Assembly: GCA_905397405.1 (NCBI GenBank)
Contig: CAJPVJ010000798.1
Location: forward strand, 1 to 20,367
Direction of reading: 5' to 3'
Length of the DNA stretch: 20,367 bases
Source: Oppiella nova
Lineage: Eukaryota > Arthropoda > Arachnida > Sarcoptiformes > Oppiidae
Shown: piece by piece, positions 10,391-20,294 of the stretch
Position numbering within the stretch: position 1 is the stretch's first letter
How the letters are laid out: each line of letters starts with the position of its first letter
Notes under the pieces: generated by a model
The model's database searches: none
The model's input: only the letters and a program-made list of their open reading frames with translations
What the model was told of the DNA's origin: nothing
Position numbers and translations under genes: made by a program

Positions 10391-11707
10391 TTATTTCAAT
10401 ACATTATAATCACTCCTTTTTCTTAATGAACATAAAACCCATAGAAGTAAACATAGTATTAGTAAAATCAATAGTGAATTAATTGAAAGCAAAACTATAT
10501 TAATTGAATAAAATACCCATTCATTTGGACCCGCATATAGACCACACTCTCTATCCCAATCAATAGGTATTATATGATTAGCTAAACCTTTAAACATATT
10601 GTATGGACATCCCTCAAACACTTGTCCATTACAGTTAGGGATAGTTAATAAATACGGAGATTTTGCTTCAATTGTGGAGTCATTATAAAAATAAAGTTTC
10701 ACAAAATTGAAACCATTTTTCTCATGCAATTCAATGAGTAGTGTTGCACTCAATGGTATGATTTGGTTGTTAAACACATTCAACGAGTGCATCAAAACCG
10801 CAATTATTGAGTCGTGTGTTGAATATATGTATACTTTTGGGGATATTTTATTAGGATTTCTAAAATTGATAGCATTTTCCATATTCTGCACCAATTCTTG
10901 CAATAGAGGGCCGGCTCTCGTCCTCTGAACTAAACTACTGTTCCATTCGGTTATCCATAAGAGTCGAGTCAACGGCTCTAATGTCTTAAGGACTGCCCGT
11001 TCATAATCAGCAGTCCAGACCCCCTTATCGGACCACTTATACCCCCGCTCATATTCAGTAATAAGGTGGTCGTACACATTTTTGGCATCCAGCAAAGTTT
11101 GTATTTTATAGCCAAACAATACACTCAACTCGTTTAAAAATATTTGTTCACTTTTGAGCGCATTTTGAACTAAACCACTATTTTCTATGGCATTCATTGC
11201 GCCGGTAGCTGCGGGACAGTAGGCTTCAGTGCGTAATAGCTTGTCGTCATCCATAGGCAGAAATGTCTCGACCGGAATTGGCTGCCAATACATGCCTACC
11301 GGTGCGTCCGAACCCACATTCCACTGCCATTTGGTGTTGTTTGAGGGGTAGGCGCCCGCCAACAGACTCGTTATGCTCTCCAAACACCGGGTTTTAGCCG
11401 AACTCCGGGCGTATACTTCGCGGGGACTGTACTCCTGACCCAAGTATTTGCTGTACTCTTGGCGTACGTATTGACCCAATCTATACATCCGATACCTCCC
11501 GAGTGGTGACAACTGTGCCAACCCTTCGGGCCAGTATTGGCTCACGTTTTGGCTGAAGGGGTCGTTGGCGTAGGCTTTGGTGACGGCTCTGTTCCCGTGT
11601 CTGTGCACTACTTGTAGTAGTTTTAGTGTCGAGATGTCATGGTCTGGCCATACGATCACTGATTGTGTCAAACATAATATGAGAATTAATTTCAATAATG
11701 AGATCAT
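10391..11707 (-). CDS. Histidine acid phosphatase, membrane-anchored lysosomal type
   Basis: One uninterrupted frame of 438 residues, close in length to human lysosomal acid phosphatase. These enzymes hydrolyse phosphomonoesters at acid pH in lysosomes or outside the cell. Residues 1-19 form a signal peptide. The active-site motif is RHGNR (R36, H37 nucleophile, R40), with R101 in ARSSAKTR and the HD pair H298-D299 (proton donor) in YSTHDSII, so the expected catalytic residues are present. Predicted N-glycosylation sites are N54, N123, N256 and N342. A hydrophobic segment at about 402-426 is followed by a short tail, LRKRSDYNVLK, whose YNVL fits a YxxPhi lysosomal sorting signal. Oddities: the motif is RHGNRAV where most relatives have RHGxRxP; the gene lacks introns; and the 5' half is much richer in GC than the 3' half. 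The first ATG after an in-frame TAA is taken as the start. Confidence 0.95.
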   Translation of the reverse strand: MISLLKLILILCLTQSVIVWPDHDISTLKLLQVVHRHGNRAVTKAYANDPFSQNVSQYWPEGLAQLSPLGRYRMYRLGQYVRQEYSKYLGQEYSPREVYARSSAKTRCLESITSLLAGAYPSNNTKWQWNVGSDAPVGMYWQPIPVETFLPMDDDKLLRTEAYCPAATGAMNAIENSGLVQNALKSEQIFLNELSVLFGYKIQTLLDAKNVYDHLITEYERGYKWSDKGVWTADYERAVLKTLEPLTRLLWITEWNSSLVQRTRAGPLLQELVQNMENAINFRNPNKISPKVYIYSTHDSIIAVLMHSLNVFNNQIIPLSATLLIELHEKNGFNFVKLYFYNDSTIEAKSPYLLTIPNCNGQVFEGCPYNMFKGLANHIIPIDWDRECGLYAGPNEWVFYSINIVLLSINSLLILLILCLLLWVLCSLRKRSDYNVLK

Positions 11708-12264
11708 TGTCTTAATATTGTATATAATTAGATGAAAAATATTTGAACATTATGTCTAAGTTTACGACATTTGTAATTAGTTTAATGTCAGTAATCACAA
11801 TAATATCAATATTTGTATTTCACATGTTATATGGATTCAATGTTTAAAATAACTGGAATAACGTTATGTGATAGCATTTATCAAATGATAAATTGCAAAA
11901 TAAATTTTCTTTGTCTGACAAGTGTTTAAACAAAAGTTCATTTCTATATCTAATTGATTACACTGTATAAATAATAATTGAAAAATCTGTAATTATAAAT
12001 AATGATAGCATTTAGTCATAACACTTATACATGTACCGTATATTTAAAATTAAAAATGAACATCTTATCTTGTTAATTTTTATTATTATAATAATCATGC
12101 ATTTAATTGAACAATAATTTACACCTTACTTAAGAAAGGTATTTAAGTCTTTAAAATGAACATGGTTTAAAACAAATTGTACGATAAGATCATATAAAAG
12201 TCAAGTATTGAATAATAATAATAAATTGAAAATAAATATAAAATGATAGCAATTGTCAAACAAA
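11708..12264. other. Spacer between acid phosphatase and secreted Cys-rich gene
   Basis: AT-rich spacer that must hold the acid phosphatase promoter and the 3' UTR of the gene ending at 12265. TTTATT at 12079-12084 (AATAAA on the minus strand) is a weak poly(A) candidate. No other element is recognised. Confidence 0.4.
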
Positions 12265-13160
12265 TTAATTTCTAATAAGTTTTCCGAAGCCTAGGAATAG
12301 TGAGGCAGCCTTTTGGATGTGAGGGCCGGTAGGCAGTGGCGGAAGTTGAGCGCATCGGTCGCTATCCTCGTCGTAGTCGCCGCACATGAAATTCATTGTA
12401 TTTCCAGCCATCGCCTGCATGTATCGGCCAAAGTAGTCGATCTGTCGGTGCGAACACATGCCTTTCCCATACGTCTCACCCGACTTTAATATACATGTTT
12501 TCAGTTCATAGTATGCGCTGTTAAATGGAAATAATTAATTAAACATGAATTTAAATCTTATAACGAATGAGTTATTAATATAACATAAAATTTAAAATTA
12601 TTTTTAAAATTGTGATCAAGTAATTAGAAATCATAGGGAATGTCATACCAGCACCCGTGCGGCACTTTATATCGCTTGACAGCGTGGTTAGCCCTCCCGA
12701 GACTCCAGAGGAATGGGTCCATACATGCCGTAGACTCAGTCCTAATGGCGTTACCACAGGAGGCCATCGACAGGAGTTCGGCCCTCTTTTGCGGCCTAAA
12801 ACAGTAGTTCCTTGTATTGAAGCGTACGGTAGAGATCATGATAGTGGCGATCGACTTGTGTAAGCCGTGTCGGCATTTGTCGGTAAAGTCTTTCACGCAT
12901 TTCATTAACTCATTACTCTCTGAACAGTGAGCCTGGAGTTGGGCCTCAGTTTCGGGCAAAAGTCGTGAGTTATTTCCAGCGAAAAACAGTTTCTCAGCGC
13001 ACATGTAGGCGCTCTGTCGTCGCTCGTCCGTACAGTCCGGGCTTTGGGCGCCGTATGTCACGCCAACTGCCATACAATTGATTAGTTTAATAAATTAGAT
13101 TCAATTATTTTAGGCCTTACCTAAAATACACGATACAATTGTCGCGAAATAGACGCTCAT
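12265..13160 (-). CDS. Secreted Cys-rich protein, 27 kDa hemolymph glycoprotein-like
   Basis: Three exons: 13160-13121, 13066-12649 and 12517-12265, giving 236 residues (about 26 kDa). Introns are 13120-13067 (54 bp, GTAAGG...GGCAG) and 12648-12518 (131 bp, GTATGA...AACAG); both keep the phase. Residues 1-20 (MSVYFATIVSCILVGVTYGA) are a signal peptide. The mature part has 14 cysteines at 25, 36, 61, 70, 78, 102, 117, 128, 152, 153, 161, 174, 198 and 208, so all could pair. The run CCAYYELKTC at 152-161, whose second Cys is completed across the last splice junction, resembles the CCxY...C core of the arthropod 27 kDa hemolymph glycoprotein family. One N-glycosylation site is seen (N45). The exact function of this family is not established. 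The ATG at 13073 looks like a start but lies inside intron 1. A DUF19-like assignment is the main alternative. Confidence 0.82.
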
Positions 13161-14040
13161 TATTAGGCGAGACTTGAATTTATGGTAAAAATTATTTTCT
13201 TTGTAATACAATGTATTATAAGTGAAATAGGGGTTTTTATTAACTTGATAAATGTGTGATTTATATTTATTACAACAATAATTGAAATGAATTATAATTT
13301 TTAAATGTTAATCCTTTTGCCTCAATGTATGACAGAGTGTGACATTAGTGACCACAACTGGTTTAAACCATACAATGTTAAAACGTGTTAAACATCCCAT
13401 TAATTGGAAATTTTTATTGCAAAAGGTTGAGAAAACTTTTGGTTTCCAATGGCTTAAGGTTTAGTACAAAGGGATTAAGAATTAAGTAGTTAGGTAGAAA
13501 TGTTTGTAAAATGTTTACAATATTTGAGTATTAAAGTACTGGATGTTTTATAGAATTAACCTTTTAAATTATTAAAATATTTCTCAGTTACAATGTGAGT
13601 ACAGAAAATACATATGCACTTTAAATAACACTATCATACATTACAAATAGTAATATTATTTTACAACACATAAAATGGTCACATTCTCTCCAATACAAAT
13701 ATTATTTTAAATATTTCCATTTATTAATAAACTTTTATAATTAACATTTATAAAGTTAGTTAACACTATGAAATATAAACTTTATGTCAAGAATATTCTT
13801 AACATATTTTATATAGCATATTATATTTTGATATATCTGCTCACAAAAACAAAAATAACAAAGGTAATCTAAGATACGATTAAAAATCTAATGATAACTT
13901 ACTTGTACCACAATAAACAAGGTATACCGTACTACATACATGTATTACTAACATACTAAAATATAATTATAGTTAGCATGGTATTATGCATGGGTGTAAT
14001 AATTGGTTTATGAGAGCCGATAATTATTAATTTGTAATAA
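13161..14040. other. Spacer between secreted Cys-rich gene and filamin-like gene 2
   Basis: AT-rich, with no gene seen. It holds the promoter of the secreted protein gene and the 3' flank of filamin-like gene 2. TTTATT at 13720-13725 (AATAAA on the minus strand) is a possible distal poly(A) signal for the latter. Confidence 0.4.
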
Positions 14041-16163
14041 TTATCCCGATAAGAATTCTGTAACTCTAATCTCAAAGGGTGACCCGGGTATGTGTGTGTC
14101 GGCAATCTTGATGTTCATGCTGTACATGCCGGGTGACGTGGGTTTGTAGCATATCTTGTAAGTGCCGTTCTTGTTATCCTTGATATTAAGTTGTGCGGAC
14201 GACCTCTCGGGGCCCTTCACGTTCACTTTGAGACCACCTATCGGTATCCTAAGGCCACTGCAGTCCACTATAAACTCGTTCATTGAGTAGGCTTTCCCCA
14301 ATTCAAACGCACGTCCGTGAACTGTCACCTTTACAAATTAGTAATGGATTAGTAATGGAGTTATAATTTATAAATATCCCATAAATGTCATGCATTTTCA
14401 TACAAGCTCAATAACTAATTTAATTTAATTTTTAACATTGTGATAAACATAAGATGCTATATTTACAGATAATAAGTATCAGTTTTATTTTTAGTGTTAT
14501 TATTATTATTTATTTATTTTTAATAATAATGTTATTATTTGTTTATTTGCATAGTATACTGTAATCAATAATCTTATTTGTAAATGCAAAGAATTTGGAA
14601 TTTGTAAATAAATTAATATATGAGAATTCAAACTAAACTGACTCATATTAATAATATGATGATTACTAAAATAATGGGAATTTTGTTGTTTATTTGATAT
14701 ATACTGACATTTAAGATAAGACTATTTGTTAATACAGAATAACAAAAGAATTGACTAATTGTTATATATTTAGCTTTCATTTATTATAACAAATATATTC
14801 TTATAATTCTGTCTCGAAATGTTAAGTGGAGTATATTTATCTGATTTCATTGTATTTATATATCATTGTTATTTTTAGAGTGATGTCAAGCTTATTAAGA
14901 TGCTAACTAATGAATGCTAGTTTTAATGACATAAATAATTATTTATCTATTTCTGAAATATTTAAAAATATAAATATACTCAGAATCTATTTAATTTTAA
15001 TTTAAACAAGATAAATTGAAAAAATTAAATCAATGGATTTAATATTTAATAAATAATAACAAATGTTTTTTGTTTAATATTAAATATTGAAATATAAGTA
15101 GATTTGTGTAAATTAAAAAGTCGTTGTCATTAATCTTATCAAGCAATCTAGTCTAATCCTCACCTTTTTATCCAGACTAATCTTTTCATGAAACAAATTA
15201 TTTGTTACTCAAAATAATCCACTAAACGTTATATTCATTATATTTTGAAAATTATCCAAAAAACCTCATTTCGCAACTTATTATAAGCTATTTTGACATA
15301 ATATTCATCACATAACGTGATGTAATGTTTGTTAATAAGAATTACAAAAATTATTATGTGCTCATTAATAATAATTTTTGTCATTAAAACAATTAAACCA
15401 TTGATTTATAACAAAAACATTATATTTTTCTTATAGATGTAACACATATTTTAATAATATCTTAACTAAACCATTCACTAAATATAAGCATTTCACACAA
15501 AACCTCTTTGTTTTATAGTTAATAAACAGATATTTTTGTTTTGGAAAATTAGTGAAAACTTTACAAAAGATGTGTTCATAATATTCATGAGTTAAACACT
15601 TTTATTTTTAAAAGTATTTTTAGATCAAGTTTTAATTATCGCTGAATTCACTCAAAAACCCTTAACTAATCAATAAACTCAATATGAATTATAACAATAT
15701 TTTTAACGCAATTTTTTAAAACTATTATTATTATTATTATTAATTTATTACCGTAAGTTAATATCAAATAAAATATTATTGTATACTGGTAAAATGAAAT
15801 TAATTTCTATACAAAAACCATACATACATTTGACAACAACTTCTCGACATTAACCACATCTCCATTGACTTTAGCCGTGAAAGGACTGCCGCTGACCTGC
15901 CGGCCCTTATAGCGGGCCGTTATCTTATACTCGCCCGGCGTTAACGGGAAATAGTAGGCCTCGACATTGCCATCATCGTTGAGGGCATTATAATCGGTGA
16001 TGACATCGGGTTTAACGCCCGGCCCTGATATGGAGTACGAGATGCCCTCCTCGAGCTCGTGGATGGGAGCGCCCGACACATAAATCTTGCACTTTTTGCC
16101 GGTATCTCCACCTTTAAGTCCCGGTCCAAACACATTGATTTGTGTGACGTCTACTTCAGCCAT
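14041..16163 (-). CDS. Stand-alone two-repeat filamin-like protein (paralogue 2)
   Basis: Two exons, 16163-15828 and 14328-14041, give 207 residues. The intron, 15827-14329 (1,499 bp, GTATGT...TAAAG), is phase 0 and falls between the two repeats, in the same place as in the paralogue at 2254-3746. The start ATG is preceded two codons upstream by an in-frame TGA, so no N-terminal CH domain can be read in. Repeat 1 (about 8-102): INVFGPGLKGGDTGKKC, LNDDGNVEAYYFPLTPGEYK, GSPF at 92-95. Repeat 2 (about 113-203): VTVHGRAF, NEFIVDCSG, DNKNGTY, ADTHIPGSPF at 188-197. Both fit the filamin immunoglobulin-like fold. Unlike paralogue 1 there is no intron within repeat 1. No signal peptide or membrane segment is visible. 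The protein is likely cytosolic; its partners are unknown. I see no further exon in the large intron. Confidence 0.9.
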
Positions 16164-17183
16164 AAATCAATAATTTGCGATAAAAATAGCAAAAACCGCT
16201 AATTTTTCTTATCGCTAGAAAACTACTCGTAAAACAAATGCAAAATTGTGTCGAAAACGAAGTAAAATAGTCACAAAAAACTTGTTGATATATTTATGTC
16301 GAAAATGTGTGGTGAAAGCACACGTGAAATGATTTGTGGGATTAGTAGTCGAGACACAGAAAATTGAAATAATTTTTTAAGTTTCAATACTTTATTATTA
16401 TTATATATATTTTTAAAGTCTCATAGGAATATGTGTAAAAACTTGAGACTCAAACAAACTTTTTATTTTGTCAAAGGTAATATGAAACAATTTTTTCAGA
16501 GACTTTTCTAAAACACAGAATATGTGATGAACTGCAGAAACACTGTATTTTGAAAATTATGAACAAATTCTCAGTTTTAGATGCGATTCGTAAGAATCGC
16601 ATAAAATCTGAACGAAATGTGAAGTTTTAGTTTTAGTCGTGAAAAATGGGTTTTTGCTTGTGTTTTGAAAATTCATTTAAATTTTGAATGAATGCCTACA
16701 CATATAGCAAATGATGGCATACATGGGCTGTGCACCAAACCTACCCATCATTTGAATAAAGAGTTTGTATTATATTTTGACGGCTTTATGGTGTAGACAT
16801 CAAGTGTACGGCACTGGTAGTCGTGTGTATGAAATAAAAATAAAAAACAACGAGAATGTGTCGGAAACTGTTCAAAACAATTTTAAATGGTTTGCCCTTT
16901 TTTCGGTCTTTCTACAATTATTCCACATGCATGTAACCAGGGTCACTAAACATAACATTACAAAATATCGTATAAAAATAAATAAATTACATAAGTATAA
17001 GTGTGCTAAACTTATTATAATCTCTAAAAGTGGTGATAATTATGTATTTGATAGACAAAAACGTGTTCCACTTAATTGACAGCACCCTGGTGGCATCATA
17101 AAATGTAGAAATTAAAAATTAAAAACAATTTATAGTATACTAATAGCTTATTGGCACACGTTTTGGATGCGAGTCTCTCAGAG
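16164..17183. other. 5' flank of filamin-like gene 2
   Basis: Probable promoter and 5' UTR of the filamin-like gene that starts at 16163, on the minus strand. It contains a palindromic E-box CACGTG at 16321-16326, the motif GATTTGTGGG at 16331-16340 (seen twice more in the tandem repeat further upstream), and a 10-bp inverted repeat CAAATGATGG (16708-16717) / CCATCATTTG (16745-16754). The plus-strand frame at 16765-17079 begins with TTG and resembles nothing I know. I see no gene. Confidence 0.4.
16581..16602. repeat. Perfect 9-bp hairpin
   Basis: ATGCGATTC (16581-16589), loop GTAA, GAATCGCAT (16594-16602). The outer arms CAGTTTTAG and AAAATCTG extend the pairing imperfectly. It lies about 420 bases upstream of the filamin-like gene 2 start codon. 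It could be a palindromic protein-binding site, an RNA stem in a 5' leader, or chance. Confidence 0.7.
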
Positions 17184-17438
17184 TTTACATACTTTTCACA
17201 GCAAATGAGAATTCTTTAAAAATATATATTCAGTGAGTGTTATGTGTATACAATATTTGAGTGAAAAATAGAATATTCTGTGTTTAATGTAGAATACAGT
17301 GATTTGTGGGATTTACATACTTTTCACAGCAAATGAGAATTCTTTAAAAATATATATTCAGTGAGTGTTATGTGTATACAATATTTGAGTGAAAAATAGA
17401 ATATTCTGTGTTTAATGTAGAATACAGTGATTTGTGGG
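17184..17438. repeat. Perfect tandem duplication, 128-bp unit
   Basis: Copy 1 is 17184-17311 and copy 2 is 17312-17438. The 127 shared bases are identical, beginning TTTACATACTTTTCACAGCA and ending AATACAGTGATTTGTGGG. There are two copies only, with no terminal repeats. Lack of divergence points to a very recent duplication or an assembly error; unlike the block at 4119 there is no N between the copies. Confidence 0.93.
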
Positions 17439-19845
17439 CCTTTTGAGTGGGGATTGAGTGAAAAGTGTTTTTATTTTTCATATGTATTTTTATTTTTACT
17501 TATTTTTTGTGCCTTTCAATTAGCATTGATATGCGTGGCAATGGTATTCATATATAAATAAATTTTTATATAATATATACATTAAGTAATCCAATGGTAT
17601 CCTTCAACTCGACTTTCATATGGCTGTACATTATGTCAAATAATACTATTATAATAGTCTTATGGAAGCAAAGTTGAAAGGTACATTTTGTTTATTGAGC
17701 ATAAATATACTGTATATATATTTCGACAACTCGTCAAAACGGTTTTCAATTATCGTTAAAGTCTCTCTAAACGCCTCTCAAGTCACGACTGATTTACAAT
17801 TTAACTCAAAAATGCAACGAAAATATAATTCACATGTGTTTATTTTTGCCACAAAATTTTTGTATGACTTTAGCGTAAATATTCCGCACATTTTGTGTTT
17901 ATAAATCCCGTTTGAATATACAGTATAATACATTTTATACTAGTAATCACGTTACGATCTCTAGCAAAATATAATTCATTAAGTCTTATAATAATGAATA
18001 TGCTTTTAAGAAAAATATTTACCAAAACTTTTATGGTAGACATGACTGTAGACTGAATTCTGTAGAAATTAATTTTTGGTTTATTTAATAAATTATTTTC
18101 TTTAAACAATAAACAGGATATAGAAATTTATTTTTCTAATTGTAACATAGTTTATTTTGAACCAAATTAGGTATAGTGCAATCTATTATAATAATTATTA
18201 CTTAATTAATTTTGTACAGAATATTGCTATTTAAAAATTTCATAAGTAAAATATTAATTAATTTTAATAAATAAAATAAACAAAATTTTAATATATACAA
18301 ATAATATTATTGAAAGCAAGAATTGACAAAAAATAATAAATTTAAAAGCGTGTCTGTATAAATATAATATGAATATAATATTTATTTCATAATTTTTGGC
18401 AGATATTCAATAAACATGTCATTAAATTCTTATTGAATATTAGTTATTACTTTTTAGGATAGAGAGCAGACGTATCACATAATATAATTATATAACTATA
18501 TTATTATATCCTAGGACCTAGTTTATTTTGTTTTATTTCATTACTTATAAGCAGTCACTAATTCTAATTAAAATTTAGTATTTGTTCATATAACTAATAT
18601 TTATATACGACTGTAAATACAACTTATTTTTATTTAAAATATTTAAAAAGATAATTTATTATAGACATAAAATAATGTAAAATTAATAATTATTTATTCT
18701 ATGTTATATTTTTCGATATTTATTGTATGCTTGCGTGTTAAATATATTTACTAGTCTATTACTAATCTTATTAGACTTAAGTGTTAAATCGTTGTATTTG
18801 TAATTAACAATTTTATATATGTCATGTGTTTAGAATTCTGAAAGATAAAAATGTTTTTCTTTTATAAATTTAAGAAACATGATTTAGGCTAATATTGGTT
18901 CTTAAACCATATTTTAATGATTATGTTTTGTATTATATAGTTCTTTGTATAGAATTTCGTTTTGTTAGATAATTTTCAGATTAAGTAATAATTATAATAT
19001 TATTATTAAAATAATATTCTTATTAGCGTTACTATACTATATAAAAGTACTTACGAATTACTATTATACTGTACTTTCTAAGTCTAAAAATTAAGCAAAT
19101 TATAACAAAAACAACAAATAGTTTAAAAATAAATTTTGCACAAAGTGAGGATATAATAGAGATTTAATTTAGAGATAATTATAACAACATTAAAGTGATT
19201 ATAAAGAATTTGATGACAAAAAAGTAAGTTTCATATATAGTCAGCACAAATGCTAACTTTGCATTGAATGACACAAAATGTGTTGTCTCTTGTGTATACA
19301 AAATAGACACATTTCAAAGAAAATTATTTTTAGAAATTGTATTTAAGTTTTGAATACTCTTAACATAATTATTAAATTGTATTTAAGTATTAATTTGTAT
19401 ATAATATAAGTTTTACTTGAAAATTATGATATATAGTTAGTGAGTATATGAAATTTTATAAGTATGCTTAAATATTGAAAAACTGGTCAATTAATGGAAA
19501 TTGTGGGAAAGGTTTAAATTATAAGGTAAGAGTTGAGTGGGGTGGGGGGTATAGGTGTAAAGGGAGGTGGATAGCTTAATAAACATTGGGATTTGTTACG
19601 GAAATGGACTACATATTACTACTAATCAAAACAAAATGTAAAACTATTATTAAATACTTGAAAACTACTAAATTTCTGACCAAAAGTGAACTAAAAGGAG
19701 AGAAAATTATCTAACATTTAGTGAACATTAGGAAATTAGGATAGGATTGTAGTAGTAGGACAGGGATGACCATAAAAATTAACAATTCATTAACATATAA
19801 CTTAATAATAATAATTAATTTTATTATATTCAAGATTAATATAAT
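17439..19845. other. AT-rich intergenic DNA, no gene recognised
   Basis: The spacer between the third filamin-type gene and the upstream flank of filamin-like gene 2. An ATG-initiated 80-codon frame at 17662-17904 (plus) and a 79-codon frame at 17870-18109 (minus) show no domain, signal peptide or repeat I can name. TTTATT at 19820-19825 (AATAAA on the minus strand) lies 20 bases past the stop of the filamin-type exon and is its likeliest poly(A) signal. A purine-rich stretch at 19530-19570 has only three long G runs. Confidence 0.5.
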
Positions 19846-20294
19846 CTATGAGATGGTGATAGGATAGGGACTTCCGGGCAAATGGATGTCTTGGAACATT
19901 AGGTGAAGCCTGTAGTCGCCGGACTGGTTGGGCGTGAACTGGACGGTGATTGTCTGGTCCTTGTTATTAATAAAGTTGACCTCCGGTTTGGAGGGGCCCT
20001 CCATCGCGAAGTTAATGCCGCCGGTAATGCCGGCCTCCTTGCAGTCTATGAGCACTTCGTTGACTTTGTTGGCGACCCCTGCGGTCAGGTTGGGTCCGCT
20101 CACCTTAACCTTATCCACGTATTTCTGGTGAGTCTTGTGGTCACCGGTGATCCGGCAGCTGAAGGGACTGCCGATTATGTCTTTGCTGTCGTACTTGACG
20201 TGAATCTTGTAATCGCCGCCCACTTTGGGATTGTAGGCCACGTCGACCGACCCGTCCTTATTGTTGTGGAAACTGATCTCCGGTTTTGACGGAC
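19846..20294 (-). CDS. Filamin-type repeat protein, last exon, partial
   Basis: The 449-base terminal exon of a gene whose earlier exons lie beyond the right edge. The acceptor AG is at 20296-20295 after TTTCCGACCGACAG and is the only AG in the preceding 40 or so bases, which also hold in-frame stops. The exon reads GPSKPEISFHNNKDGSVDV... to the stop TAG at 19846-19848. It holds the second half of one filamin repeat (GDYKIHVKYDSKDIIGSPF) and one complete repeat (DKVKVSGPNLTAGVANKVNE, EVLIDCKEAGITGG, EGPSKPEVNF, HLPGSPYPITIS). The protein ends within the last strand of the repeat, with no tail. Sequence is closer to canonical filamin (KVxVSGPNL, EGPSKPE) than the two short paralogues. There is no intron at the repeat boundary where both paralogues have one. 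It may be the C-terminus of a full-length filamin or a third short gene; the window cannot tell. Confidence 0.9.

Noticed and set aside
13071-13073. ATG at 13073 as start of the Cys-rich protein
   Set aside because: It lies within the 54-bp intron, just before the acceptor. The upstream exon with ATG at 13160 gives a proper signal peptide and splices in phase.
16765-17079. 104-codon plus-strand frame
   Set aside because: It begins with TTG, is rich in Lys, Asn and Ile as AT-rich DNA predicts, and resembles no family I know.
17662-17904. ATG-initiated 80-codon plus-strand frame
   Set aside because: No domain, signal peptide or codon pattern unlike background; overlapped by an equally plain minus-strand frame. 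Only transcript evidence would revive it.
19530-19570. G-rich stretch as a G-quadruplex
   Set aside because: Only three runs of three or more G can be counted, one short of the usual requirement.
19903-20289. Plus-strand open frame of 128 codons
   Set aside because: Antisense to the filamin exon; Val/Gly/Asp-rich composition is what the complement of that exon gives.
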